DNA of 64,000 bases from Corynebacterium flavescens (GTDB taxonomy: Bacteria > Actinomycetota > Actinomycetes > Mycobacteriales > Mycobacteriaceae), in assembly GCF_008693105.1 (NCBI RefSeq), contig NZ_VXKK01000034.1, forward strand, positions 1 through 64,000, read 5' to 3'. The notes below the pieces were generated by a model. It saw only the letters and a program-made list of their open reading frames with translations, did no database searches and was not told the origin of the DNA. A program made the translations under genes and the position numbers. The first letter of the stretch is position 1, and every line of letters begins with the position of its first letter. Shown piece after piece: positions 9,249 to 18,354 of this stretch.

Positions 9249-9560
9249 AGCCGATATCTCCTTATAAAATGCACAAACACCACGACCCTCACCATGCACG
9301 GAGGCCACAACGTGCCGACATTGCTCAAGGCGCGCGGCTGCAACCAGACAGGATAAGAGCCTCGGTGCAAGACGAGCTTCGTCTTCCCCAACGAACTGCA
9401 TCTGCATCAAGGCGCTATCGAAAAAGCGGATATCTTGTTCTATATGCGATTTTCCCCGCGTTACGTCGCCTCCATCAACCCTCAACCACCACTCAACCCC
9501 CCGATTGCTAAATCTCAACTGAAGGTTTAGTTTGCGGAGATTGTCACCAAAGCACACGCC
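9249..9560. other. Intergenic region, no gene recognised
   Basis: This stretch of about 310 bases separates two minus-strand genes. It contains the ribosome site and presumably the promoter of the unknown gene at 8745-9248. Open readings exist on both strands but none has a credible start or recognisable product. No hairpin terminator or clear repeat was found. Confidence 0.5.
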
Positions 9561-10373
9561 TTAGGCTGCACATTCCCGCCAAATAGAAGTGTTGGTATCT
9601 GCCCACAGTGGCTTGGCCCAGTCCCCGAAATCGTGGTCCGTCAGGGCCACCATGGCCCATCCCTGCGCAAGCCATAGGTAGGTCCCCGTCATGCCAAAGT
9701 GTCCCACGGCAGACTCCGGCAATGCCCCCATCCAATGATCCTTTTGGCCGTGCACCTCAAAGCCCAAGCCCCATGTGCAGTCCTTGAAGCTCCCATAGCC
9801 AGGTACGATGCCGCGCAGGCCAGGAAATTGCACGCTGCGCATCTCCTGCACCGTGGACGGGTGAAGCAGCTGCGGCGCTTGCACCTCGCGAGCAAAAGCC
9901 GCGAGATCGGCCACCGTGCTGATAAGTCCGTGTCCCGCCGACCCGTGCAATACCGTGTCCTTCATCCCCAAGGGTTCACACACGCCTTGGCGCAGATACT
10001 CCGGGAAGCTCATGCCTGTGGCATCCTCAACGAGTTCCGCAGCCCATTCATAACCTGCTGAAGAATAGATGCGGCGGTGTCCCACAGCCTTAACCGGCTC
10101 GCGGCTGTCAAAGCCAATCCCGGAGGCATGCGCCAACAAGTGCCTCAGCGTGGAACCTGCGGGGCCAGCTGGCTGATCCAACTCGACCGCGCCTTCTTCC
10201 GCTGCGAGCATAATGGCATAGGCAACGACGGGTTTGGTGACCGAGGCCACCGCGAACTCACGGTTGCTATCCCCCAGCTCAACGACTACTTCGCCGTCGT
10301 GGAGCAAAGCCGCCGCAACGTTATCAGCCGGCCAGTTGGAGACCTCACTAAAAGCACTCATGAGAAAAACCAT
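9561..10373 (-). CDS. Serine hydrolase, beta-lactamase/class C PBP fold
   Basis: This 270-residue protein has the penicillin-binding/beta-lactamase triad: SVTK with Ser44 and Lys47, YSS at Tyr103 (usually YxN) and HFG at residues 225-227 in place of KTG. HxG is common in class C-like esterases and peptidases. No signal peptide is visible, so it is probably cytoplasmic or a non-classical esterase rather than a true resistance enzyme. The ATG at 10373 has GGAGA 6-7 nt upstream; a second ATG four codons later lacks one. Confidence 0.82.
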   Translation of the reverse strand: MVFLMSAFSEVSNWPADNVAAALLHDGEVVVELGDSNREFAVASVTKPVVAYAIMLAAEEGAVELDQPAGPAGSTLRHLLAHASGIGFDSREPVKAVGHRRIYSSAGYEWAAELVEDATGMSFPEYLRQGVCEPLGMKDTVLHGSAGHGLISTVADLAAFAREVQAPQLLHPSTVQEMRSVQFPGLRGIVPGYGSFKDCTWGLGFEVHGQKDHWMGALPESAVGHFGMTGTYLWLAQGWAMVALTDHDFGDWAKPLWADTNTSIWRECAA

Positions 10374-10427
10374 AGCAATTCTCCGCGGCCTTTCTGCCCA
10401 ATCACACCGGAATCCCTCGAAGGAGGC

Positions 10428-11750
10428 TTAATCCTGTGACTCTCCAGTAGCCTCGCGGTACTTGTGTACGAGCTTGTCAATAAGCTCGTCAGTCAGCGTG
10501 TCATCAGCGAGAATGGCGTCCAGCATGCGGCGGTGCCCCCGCGCCAGCTCCGCAGCCTCCCGCGCCTCGTACTCCCCCTCATCGTAGTCATCATAGGAAT
10601 CACCGCTGAGATCCATTCCTATCTCCGAGAATAAGCCTTCGCCTTCCTTTGACCCCGTCTTGGTACCTTCTTTGGCGCCCTCCTCCGTACCTGCCTGCGA
10701 ACCGCCTTCAACCGCAGGAGAAGCTAGTGCCGGTGAGCCCTCTTTATGGCCCCGCGCCGAGCTTCGAGGCGCAGTGGAGGGCTTCAACTTCCCGGCTACC
10801 GCACCAGCGGAGTCTCCCCCATGCCCAGCTTCCCCTGCGCTGCCTGGATCGCCGATGGCCTCAAACTGGGTGGTGAACTCGGCGTAGAACTCGTCGGCCT
10901 CTGAAACCGCCTGCGAGCGTTTTGTGCCGCGGCGTACTTCTTTTTCAATCCTGCGCTGCAGTGCCTTTTCCATCTGGCGGTGCCGCCAACTACGAATCTT
11001 GGTGGGCTCAATGCGTCGTCCCACAGAGCGCCCGCGGTTCTCCGCCTTCTTTGCCAAAGCAGCCACCTGGACCGCGGTATCGTTCACCGGCGCCCAATCT
11101 TGGTCTGTGCGCAGGCGCCACCCGCCCCAGTAGCCCGTCAAGAAGAGCAGCAGGCTGACCACGGGCCCCGCGACCATCCCCCACACCAATAAGTCGAGGG
11201 AATGACAAGCTACGACGACCCCCGCGCACGCCACCGCGGGGATCACCGTGGGCTGGTTATCCCCGAATACGGCCGGCACTCGCCCAGTGACGATATCGCG
11301 GATCATCGATCCGCCCGTGGCTGTGAATACTCCCATCATGATGCATGGCAGAAGTGGGAGTCCATAAGAGATGGCCTTGACCGTGCCAGTGCCGGCCCAC
11401 AGGGCGGAGACCACGGCGTCGCCATGCGCCTGTAGAAGCTCCCAGGTTCGCCCCTTGAAGAACACGAAGCGGGCTATCAAAGCACCAGTAAAAGCCAGGA
11501 TGAGGTACTCCGGCTGCGACATGGCCGCTACCGTGCCGCGACTGATGAGAACATCACGGATCATGCCGCCGCCGAGGGCAGAGATCAACGCGATAAAGAA
11601 ATAACCAACGATGTCATACCCGCGTTGGCGGGCTATCGTTCCACCAATCATTCCCATCAGCAAAACACCGCTGACGTCGGACCAGCGGTACAGGGAATCA
11701 ACGAAGGGATCTACTGCCATAAGCGGTATTGTATGCATGCCCCATCGCAT
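10428..11750 (-). CDS. TRIC-type cation channel (YadS family) with long tail
   Basis: The first 215 or so residues form a seven-helix membrane domain with two copies of the TRIC/UPF0126 repeat, each with a GG-SMIRD or GG-MIRD signature (ALGGGMIRDV, ATGGSMIRDI). Bacterial TRIC proteins are trimeric monovalent cation channels. The remaining 220 residues are a hydrophilic tail rich in Arg/Lys, then Gly/Ser/Glu, then acidic, which is not part of the usual family and is probably cytoplasmic. The start at 11750 has GGGGG about 6 nt upstream; ATGs at 11738 and 11720 are alternatives. Confidence 0.85.
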   Translation of the reverse strand: MRWGMHTIPLMAVDPFVDSLYRWSDVSGVLLMGMIGGTIARQRGYDIVGYFFIALISALGGGMIRDVLISRGTVAAMSQPEYLILAFTGALIARFVFFKGRTWELLQAHGDAVVSALWAGTGTVKAISYGLPLLPCIMMGVFTATGGSMIRDIVTGRVPAVFGDNQPTVIPAVACAGVVVACHSLDLLVWGMVAGPVVSLLLFLTGYWGGWRLRTDQDWAPVNDTAVQVAALAKKAENRGRSVGRRIEPTKIRSWRHRQMEKALQRRIEKEVRRGTKRSQAVSEADEFYAEFTTQFEAIGDPGSAGEAGHGGDSAGAVAGKLKPSTAPRSSARGHKEGSPALASPAVEGGSQAGTEEGAKEGTKTGSKEGEGLFSEIGMDLSGDSYDDYDEGEYEAREAAELARGHRRMLDAILADDTLTDELIDKLVHKYREATGESQD

Positions 11751-11783
11751 CCCCCTGCTACGACTCCCCTGAGCCGGCTACGC

Positions 11784-13478
11784 CTAACGCAGCGCGGTGG
11801 TGGGCTCAACAGAAGGTGCGCTGCGTCCCTGCATGCCACCCGGATTGGTAGTACCCGGCGCGGTGGTCTGGGTAGCAGTACCCTGCTCACCTTGCTGCGT
11901 TCCGGTAGGAGCCGTCTGTTCCTGATCCTGGCGCTCGTTGAACTGGTTCTGCCGGTTGGCATCACTCGGCTCTGTCTCCTCGGTCGCCGTCTCCTGCTGC
12001 TGGGTAGGAGACTGGGTCGAAGTTGGCTCCGCAGGCTCGGAAGTCGGCCCCAGCGAAGTTTCCGGAAACTGGGTAGGTGTTTCCTCGCTGGAGCTGGCCG
12101 GAGTGTCGCGACCATCGCGCCAGTTGGAAGGAGCAAGCCACCCGCTCTGGCCATTTTCCGGACTGCTCGAGACCAAAATCAGCAGCCCCACGACGACAAG
12201 AGCAACAACAAGCTCCGTGGTGGACGCACGAACTCGACCCCCAACAGTAACTATCTTCTCCCAGCGATTGTGCAGCTTCTGGTCGCGCCAGATTCCATTC
12301 CACGACTCCTTGGAATCATCCTCTTCCAAGGGGATGACGGGCGAAGTCCCCCCTGGTCCATCATCCTTCGCGCCCGGCGCCAACTTTGGATTGGCTGCGG
12401 CTTCCTTGCGCGCCGCCTCCTCTGCTTCCGCGGAGTCCCCCTCCGTATGCGCTGAGCTTGACGACGCCGCACTTGCAGCGGTGGAAATCACCTGGGTGTC
12501 GTCGTCTGCGCTGACTAATCCACTGGAGCGATTCTCGACGTCCTTGGGCTCCGCAGAATCCCCAGCAGCAACGCCGCCTTCAGTGTCTGCAGAGTCTTCC
12601 TCCCCACCACCATCAAAGAGTCCATTCGCAAAAGCCTCTGGCACGCTGTAGTGGCTCCACAGCGTCGATAGCAAAGCAGAGCGAATTGCACGTTCCACTG
12701 CCCACTGCCGAGCCGGGTTGACCACAACCATGACGCGATAATTAACCTGCCAAGGCTGGCCCGCTGCAGTCGGCGCCACCACGCCGGTAGCCGGCAAGAC
12801 CTCAAGTTCCCCTGCTACATCTTTGACGATTGACGGGTTTTCGATGGCCTTCTTGGCCACCGCCTCGACGCGCTCGGTGATCTCCCCCACGGTCTCCCCA
12901 TCAAGAACGGGAACCGCCAGGTCCACGACGGCGCGGGACCAGTCCTGGGAGTAGTTAGACACGACCCCCGCTTGGCCGTTGGGGACGGTCACCACCTCGC
13001 CATTGGGGGTACGGATCTTGGTCGTTCGCAGGGTCAGCGCAACAACGGTGCCTTCGGTTGCATTCTTGGTGCCCAAGCTAACGTAGTCACCCACGCCGAA
13101 TTGCTTCTCCGAAAGGATGAAGAAGCCGGCTAGGAAGTCACCGATAATTGTCTGCGCACCGAAGCCGATGGCAGCCGAGACAACAGTCGCGGGAATGGCC
13201 GCACCCAGCGGCGGAACTCCAAGGTTCGTGAGGGCTGCGACCACAATGATCAAGTAAGCCGCTGCCTGCAAGACGTAAATCAAGGCGCCAGCTAGCGCGA
13301 GCCGCGCCTTAGTTGCCTCCTCGGTCTCATCGAGCTTGGACTCAATGATTCGCACCGCCAGGCGTCCGAGACGCGGGATCAAAATCGCTATAAGGAGCAG
13401 CGCTAACAGCGGTAAGCCATGGTCGACCGTGGCCTGCCATAGTTGAAAAAAGTAGTACCGTAGCATGCTTCCCACCAT
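11784..13478 (-). CDS. mscCG: Mechanosensitive channel, MscCG-like
   Basis: This 564-residue protein resembles MscCG (NCgl1221) of C. glutamicum, the small-conductance mechanosensitive channel that exports glutamate. The MscS core covers about residues 1-280, with three membrane helices, the pore-proximal AAIPATVVSAAIGFGAQTIIGDFLAGFFIL segment, and the beta domain. A long acidic linker leads to the RWEKIVTVGGRVR motif, a fourth membrane helix near residue 440, and a Pro/Thr/Glu/Gln-rich extracytoplasmic tail. That three-part C-terminus is characteristic of MscCG. I set the start at 13478, which matches the family length; 13466 is also possible. Readings further upstream run into the tRNA gene. 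Confidence 0.88.
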   Translation of the reverse strand: MVGSMLRYYFFQLWQATVDHGLPLLALLLIAILIPRLGRLAVRIIESKLDETEEATKARLALAGALIYVLQAAAYLIIVVAALTNLGVPPLGAAIPATVVSAAIGFGAQTIIGDFLAGFFILSEKQFGVGDYVSLGTKNATEGTVVALTLRTTKIRTPNGEVVTVPNGQAGVVSNYSQDWSRAVVDLAVPVLDGETVGEITERVEAVAKKAIENPSIVKDVAGELEVLPATGVVAPTAAGQPWQVNYRVMVVVNPARQWAVERAIRSALLSTLWSHYSVPEAFANGLFDGGGEEDSADTEGGVAAGDSAEPKDVENRSSGLVSADDDTQVISTAASAASSSSAHTEGDSAEAEEAARKEAAANPKLAPGAKDDGPGGTSPVIPLEEDDSKESWNGIWRDQKLHNRWEKIVTVGGRVRASTTELVVALVVVGLLILVSSSPENGQSGWLAPSNWRDGRDTPASSSEETPTQFPETSLGPTSEPAEPTSTQSPTQQQETATEETEPSDANRQNQFNERQDQEQTAPTGTQQGEQGTATQTTAPGTTNPGGMQGRSAPSVEPTTALR

Positions 13479-13577
13479 AGACGCGCCATAATTCTCCGTG
13501 CCCGTCGCTGGCGGCAATGTCAGGGAACTCTTAGATTGCGTACGGGCAACGCCAAAAGGGTGCCTGAAGAAAGCTTG

Positions 13578-13654
13578 TGGTGGGGCCACCGGGGCTCGAA
13601 CCCGGGACCAATGGATTATGAGTCCACGGCTCTAACCGACTGAGCTATAGCCCC
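13578..13654 (-). tRNA. tRNA with anticodon CAT (Ile2 or elongator Met)
   Basis: The minus-strand cloverleaf has acceptor GGGGCTA/TGGCCCC, anticodon stem GTGGA/TCCAT with loop CTCATAA, T arm CCGGG/CCCGG and an encoded CCA. The CAT anticodon fits elongator Met or the lysidine-modified Ile2; I cannot separate these by eye. An AT-rich TATATATATACT stretch upstream (about 13677-13688) is a likely -10 region. Confidence 0.93.
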
Positions 13655-13784
13655 ACGCCGCCAAAGGCGACTTTTTGAGTATATATATAGGCCCGTGCTT
13701 TGACCTAACTGCCCCGCCGCCACCTCTTGAGAAGAAACACTGCACACTCAGTATCAACCAAAAAATCCTAGATACACAGGCAAT

Positions 13785-13813
13785 TTGGCATCTTTAACAA
13801 ATATGAATATAGT
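13785..13813 (+). promoter_or_regulatory. Promoter of tRNA-Asn
   Basis: The -35 box TTGGCA (13785-13790) and -10 box TATAGT (13808-13813) are separated by 17 nt. Transcription would start near 13820, about 44 nt before the tRNA. Confidence 0.65.
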
Positions 13814-13863
13814 TAGTCCTCGTTGCAAAGAGTGGTTCCCACAAACCACTCCCTGCACACTAT

Positions 13864-13936
13864 TCCTCCATAGCTCAGTTGGCAGAGCATTCGACTGTTA
13901 ATCGAAGGGTCACTGGTTCGAGCCCAGTTGGAGGAG
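13864..13936 (+). tRNA. tRNA-Asn (anticodon GTT)
   Basis: The cloverleaf has acceptor TCCTCCA/TGGAGGA with a G discriminator base, anticodon stem TTCGA/TCGAA, loop CTGTTAA with anticodon GTT, and T arm CTGGTTCGAGCCCAG. CCA is not encoded. A decayed accessory island starts just downstream. Confidence 0.95.
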
Positions 13937-13946
13937 CAATACATAA

Positions 13947-13984
13947 CCCCCGTTCATCTTGCTTCTGCAGGTGAGCGGGGGTTT
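13947..13984 (+). terminator. Terminator after tRNA-Asn
   Basis: CCCCCGTTCA pairs with TGAGCGGGGG, with a loop of about 15 nt, and is followed by TTTCTG. It lies 10 nt downstream of the tRNA. Confidence 0.85.
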
Positions 13985-14156
13985 CTGACTTTTACATCAA
14001 CCCGATAAGGGGGAGATTTTAGCCCGCCATTTCCTGCCGCTTATCTCGTGGATTTGTCGTGGGAATTAGCAGACACAAAGCCCTGACGATAACTTCCAGC
14101 AGAGAATAACCAAATTCTGCAGTACGATACTAGAACAACGCTCAGACCAGGTGACC

Positions 14157-14916
14157 ATGACTGAGAAACCAAGTACTCTACGCTTGAAGATCGACGGCTG
14201 CCCAGGAGAAATTGACTTGAAAGCGCTTGAAAAATCCATTCAAGCAGTTTCGAAGCTTATCCGAGCAATCGGAGGGGCGGACGCAATGCAAAATGTTGAG
14301 GGTTTAAAGACAAGTAGTGCAATTGTCGATGTCACGACAGAGACCATAAACGCGAAAAACCATAACGGTTGGTCTCCGGTCTTTATCTTCCAGCAGTCAC
14401 CTTCCTGACGGGTTCACAAATAGCGCGCTGAAAGCCATCGAAGACCTGCATAAAGTCTCCAAAATCGATGGTGTTACAGGAGTATGTTTCGGCTCGCTTC
14501 AGCACCCAATTCGAATTGATCACAGGGTCTTTGTCCACGCCGCAGAAGCACGAAAGGCATTCAAACAGTCTCTTGGATCCGTAAAAGGCACTTTGTATCG
14601 GTTCAGTGCTTCTGAGAACAAGTTGCAGGCTGGACTCGTGGACTAAAAGTCGGGTCACCACGTCAATCTCACGCTCCAACAGGACCACGTGAAACCCGTG
14701 TTGGACTCTATGCAAGCTGAAGTCCGCGTCTGGGGAATCCTTACCAGAGATCCCCCAACGAACGATGTACTCGAAGTTAAGGTGAAAGGAGTGCGCAAGG
14801 TCGCGAAAAAAGATTGCGTTAGGGAGGGTGCCCACACTGTACAGGGAATTCTTGGTCATGAATGTCTCGACGGAATCGACCCTGCGGAATTGGTGAGGCG
14901 TGAACGTGGCGCCTAA
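14157..14916 (+). pseudogene. Broken partner gene of a PIN-type toxin
   Basis: The ATG at 14157 has AGGTGA just upstream. Frame one codes 83 residues (TEKPSTLRLKIDG...) and stops at 14408. The next frame carries on as coding-like sequence from about 14371 (LPDGFTNSALKAIEDLHK...) to TAA at 14644-14646, then continues in the same frame to 14916. One frameshift near 14370-14400 plus one in-frame stop would restore a protein of about 253 residues. I do not recognise the family. The 3' end overlaps the PIN gene by 17 nt, the layout of an antitoxin-toxin pair, so an antitoxin role is inferred. Confidence 0.65.
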
Positions 14917-15418
14917 GACCCCTCTCCCCTACATAATCATTAATACCTGCGCTTAGATTTCTTTCTTCTCATACTCCCTAGGCCGAAAGCTTCTGAAACC
15001 CAACGCCACAGAAACCGAGAACGTCGACGTTTCGAACGGCGTTGCGGCGCTTATAAATGGCCACAATAGCGACCACATCATCATCGTGATGCCTACGGCT
15101 ATTTACTTAGAGTTACTGGGCGCTATCAGAGGAAAAGGCCTTACCCAAGGTAAGGAGCGAAAAGTGGTAGGCAAGGCTATCGAGTACTTGGAGCAATTCG
15201 ATTTCCTATTTGTAGAGCTCGACGAATACGTCGCAGAGATCGCTAGCGGATACATAAGCTCATTCCATCTGACCGGGATTGACGCATCAATTCTCGCGTC
15301 TGCATCGATTTACGAAGCACGTCATTTGTGCACAACAGATACCCAACTCCTGAACGTCGGGGATAAAGTGCCTGGCGTCTCAGTGGAGCGTCCATCATAC
15401 CCAAGTACCATCCTTTGA
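14900..15418 (+). pseudogene. PIN-domain (VapC-like) toxin, interrupted by TAG
   Basis: One frame from the GTG at 14900 to the stop at 15418 encodes a PIN domain of 172 codons broken by TAG at 14954-14956. Before the stop is PYIIINTCA, where the first metal-binding Asp of PIN domains appears as Asn. After it come AIYLELLGAI (the conserved Glu), GIDASILASA (third acid) and CTTDTQLL (fourth position). The rest of the reading frame is intact, so decay is recent or the stop is the main lesion. An internal ATG at 15086 could yield only the C-terminal part, which lacks the first acid. Confidence 0.75.
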
Positions 15419-16033
15419 CTGATCCTCGGATTTCTTTCACTCACTACCAGTGATAGAGAACTACCCCAAAACGCGGAAAAGTCTCCACTAGCCGGAGTGC
15501 CTAGTCAGGGTCAGCTTTGACCGCTTCCGATGCGTCTTCTAGATGCTATGGGTGAGTGCCCAGGCGGGTTGCGCGAAGCTCTCTTCTCTTTCGACGGAAT
15601 TGAAAGTAGCGGCCGTGAATACGACTATGCTGAACTGGCTTGCTTCTGCGTAGGCTCCAGTGTCCGCGGACAGCTTAGGCGGGGCTATCTGCGACATCGA
15701 GTGTTAGACCACTGATGCAACAGGCTACTCAGTGCTGAAGGTAGTGGATTCTTGGCTCAAAGGCGGGGTGCTGCGAACTGAGGACGTGGAACTCTGAGAG
15801 AGGCTCGCCGTTAGCAACGCGGCCATCGCAATAGCGGCCGACGTCGCATGACAAAGACGAGATTCTTGTTCCACCATTTCAAACTATCGTCTCCACAGCG
15901 CAGAGAAAAGAGCCCATTGACAGAAAAGGTTCAGACCACCCCTGTCCTTCACACCCACGGCCCGCAAAGTTGAAACGGGTAGTATTAAACCCAAGCAATT
16001 TTCAAGCACTCCGTCGAGGGGAGACCATCACCC
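15419..16033. other. Gene-poor remnant region
   Basis: About 600 bases contain no gene I can support. A 61-codon open reading at 15530-15715 has no recognisable product or ribosome site. The region holds a tetO-like site at 15445-15460 (listed separately). The last 40 bases carry the ribosome site of the YtxH-like gene. It looks like decayed accessory DNA continuing from the broken PIN module. Confidence 0.5.
15445..15460. promoter_or_regulatory. tetO-like palindrome
   Basis: CTACCAGTGATAGAGA starts at 15444 or 15445 and differs by a single base from the 16-base core CTATCAGTGATAGAGA of the Tn10-type TetR operator. The half sites CTACCA/TGATAG are near-palindromic. No tetR-like or tetracycline efflux gene is in the window, so it may be a relic or a chance match. 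Confidence 0.35.
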
Positions 16034-16303
16034 ATGATCCAGTTCGTTGTCGGCGCCGCCGCTGGTTATATCTTTGGCACCAAGGCAGGCCGCAAACGCT
16101 ATCACCAGATCAAGGGCGCCTACGAGAAGGCGATCAACTCCCCCGTTGCCAAGAATGCCGTCAACGCCACGCGCAAAGCCGTGGCCAACCGGCTCGACCC
16201 GGAACCACGCATGCGCGAGATCAAAGATGTTTCGGCCAAGAAGAATTCCCGCGGGACGGTAAACCCTAATCCAGACCGCATCTACGAGCCCGACGAGGAC
16301 TAG
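16034..16303 (+). CDS. YtxH-like small protein
   Basis: This 89-residue protein begins with a glycine-rich hydrophobic segment (FVVGAAAGYIFGTKAGRKRY) like the YtxH domain, followed by a basic amphipathic helix and an acidic C-terminus ending in PDED. Such proteins are probably peripheral or single-pass membrane proteins, and their function is unknown. GAGGGGAG lies 10 nt before the ATG. It is convergent with dnaG, 21 nt apart. Confidence 0.75.
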   Translation: MIQFVVGAAAGYIFGTKAGRKRYHQIKGAYEKAINSPVAKNAVNATRKAVANRLDPEPRMREIKDVSAKKNSRGTVNPNPDRIYEPDED

Positions 16304-16324
16304 TTCTCCCCCCGTCCTTGCAGG

Positions 16325-18253
16325 TTAGGCCGTCCCAGGGGCTCCGGGCGTTCCGCGGAAAGCGCGGTCGTTGAGGTCGCGGCGTGCTTGCTCAAGGGCG
16401 ACGAGATCAGCAAAGAGGGAGTTGTAGCTCTCCTCATTATCCGAAGGCCGCATGCGCCCCAACTCAGCTTTGAGCTGCGCAATCTGGTCCCCCACGCGGG
16501 TCTCCTGCAGGCGGGAGAATACGGAATCCGCATAAGTCTCCCAGTCCGTATCCGTGGGCAGGATCTGCTCCACTGCTAGCTCAGAGACGAAGTTCCTTCC
16601 GGTGAGATCGCGCATCTCCCCCGCCACTGCGGCTATCCAATCCACATTGGACATCGTTGCTCCTGCGGTGGCTCCGCCTACAGCGGCGATAGCGTGGCGC
16701 ACGATGCGATAGGCCTCATTGGTATAGGCATCCTCAGCGATTCCATCGAAGTAGGAGCTGGCCACCTGTGGATATTGCAATGCGAGCTTCAACGCCTCCC
16801 GCTGTGGCCACAGATAAGTCTCTTTCGGGCTCGGCGGGTGAATCATCGGCACGTCTTGTTGCGCCGGCTGCGGGGTGGTGTCGAAACGATTAAAGCGCGG
16901 CTTTTCCTGCTTGCGCGGCTTTCTTGCCTCCTCGCGCACCTGCTGCAGGACTTCTTCTGGGTTGGGCCAGCCCACCCAACCGGCGAGGCGGCGCGCATAC
17001 TCGCGTTGCAAGGGCGTATCACGGATCTGCGCCACGACCGGAACTGCTCTGCGCAATGCCTGGAGGCGGCCTTCCGGAGTATCGATTCGATACTCAGAAA
17101 TGACGGATTGGATAACGAACTCGAACATTGGGATGCGGTCCGCCACGAGGTCGCGCACAGCGACGTCGCCACGCGCGAGGCGCAGGTCACACGGATCCAT
17201 GCCGTCGGGGGCAACGGAGACGAAGGATTGACCCGTGAAGGCCTGTTCGCCTTGGAATGCGCGCAAGGCTGCCTTTTGCCCTGCCTCATCGCCGTCGAAG
17301 GTATAGATGAGCTCACCGTTGAAATAAGAATCATCGAGCATCAACCGGCGCAGGATCTGCAGGTGCTCAGAGCCGAAGGCGGTGCCGCAGCTAGCGACGG
17401 CAGTTTTAACGCCGGCGGCATACATCGCCATGACGTCCGTGTATCCCTCAACGACCACGGCCTGGTGCGCCTCGGCAATATTGCGCTTGGCAAGGTCGAG
17501 TCCGAATAGCACCTTCGATTTATGGTAGAGCATGGTGTCCGGCGTGTTCATGTACTTGCCGAGCTTGTCATCCTCAAAAAGCTTGCGGGCACCGAAACCG
17601 ATGACGTTGCCGGAAAGATCCTTGATGGGCCACAGGACTCGGCGGTGAAAGCGATCAATCGGTCCGCGCTTGCCCATCTTAGAAATGCCCGCCGCCTCTA
17701 GCTCTTCGAAGGAAAAGCCCATGCGCAAAAGGTACTTGGTGGCAGTGTCCCAGCCCTCGGGTGCATAGCCGCACTCAAAGTCGTAGATGATCTCTTTGGA
17801 AAAGCCCCTGTCCAGAAGGAAATCTCGCGCGAGCGCTGCCTGCGGGGTCTCCAACTGCTTCCGGTAGAACTCGTGCGCGGCTTTGTTCGCCGCGATAAGG
17901 CGCTGGCGCGTGCCCGGCTTCTCGTTGCGGGCTCCCGTGGTGCCGCCCTGGTAGTTAATGTGGTAGCCAATTTTTTGGGCTACCGCCTCTACCGCCTCGG
18001 GGAAAGTGACTTGTTCCATCTCCATGAGGAAGTTGAATACATCGCCACCCTTGCCCGTGGAAAAGCAGTGATAATAGCCTCGTTGAGGTCGAACGTGAAA
18101 AGAAGGGGTCTTCTCGTCCTTGAAGGGTGATAGCCCTTTCAACGAGTCGTAACCAGCCGGCTTGAGCTGGACGTATTCGCCCACGATCTCTTCGATAGGC
18201 GCGCGTTCACGGATAGCTTGGATATCGCTCTCCGGGATTCTGCCTTTTGCCAT
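16325..18253 (-). CDS. dnaG: DNA primase
   Basis: This 642-residue primase makes RNA primers at the replication fork. The TOPRIM core shows VVVEGYTDVMAM near residue 270 and FDGDEAG near 325, carrying the catalytic acids. The N-terminal CHC2 zinc ribbon is recognisable but altered: the positions that are normally Cys, His, Cys, Cys read Ser42, Lys45, Cys63 and Thr66 (LSPFKDEKTPSF and YHCFSTGKGGD). The domain is otherwise well kept, so it must fold without the usual zinc site. The C-terminal helicase-interaction region is helical and divergent. The start MAKGRIPE at 18253 is divergent from the RNase gene. Confidence 0.97.
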   Translation of the reverse strand: MAKGRIPESDIQAIRERAPIEEIVGEYVQLKPAGYDSLKGLSPFKDEKTPSFHVRPQRGYYHCFSTGKGGDVFNFLMEMEQVTFPEAVEAVAQKIGYHINYQGGTTGARNEKPGTRQRLIAANKAAHEFYRKQLETPQAALARDFLLDRGFSKEIIYDFECGYAPEGWDTATKYLLRMGFSFEELEAAGISKMGKRGPIDRFHRRVLWPIKDLSGNVIGFGARKLFEDDKLGKYMNTPDTMLYHKSKVLFGLDLAKRNIAEAHQAVVVEGYTDVMAMYAAGVKTAVASCGTAFGSEHLQILRRLMLDDSYFNGELIYTFDGDEAGQKAALRAFQGEQAFTGQSFVSVAPDGMDPCDLRLARGDVAVRDLVADRIPMFEFVIQSVISEYRIDTPEGRLQALRRAVPVVAQIRDTPLQREYARRLAGWVGWPNPEEVLQQVREEARKPRKQEKPRFNRFDTTPQPAQQDVPMIHPPSPKETYLWPQREALKLALQYPQVASSYFDGIAEDAYTNEAYRIVRHAIAAVGGATAGATMSNVDWIAAVAGEMRDLTGRNFVSELAVEQILPTDTDWETYADSVFSRLQETRVGDQIAQLKAELGRMRPSDNEESYNSLFADLVALEQARRDLNDRAFRGTPGAPGTA

Positions 18254-18354
18254 GAGTTAGAGACTACCGCGCGCGCTTCGCCGGCGCGGCATCGCCAAGC
18301 ACCGCAGTGTTAGTTAGATTTCCAGTTTGGGCTCAGGGCTGGGAGGATAAAGGA

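Noticed and set aside
11625..12455. Plus-strand reading opposite the channel genes
   Set aside because: Low-complexity Arg/Leu-rich antisense frame over the Pro/Thr-rich tail of the MscCG-like gene.
13479..13589. Longer start of the MscCG-like gene
   Set aside because: It would run into the tRNA(CAT) gene and exceed the family N-terminus.
15530..15715. 61-codon reading in the remnant island
   Set aside because: No ribosome site, no recognisable product, and flanked by decayed sequence.
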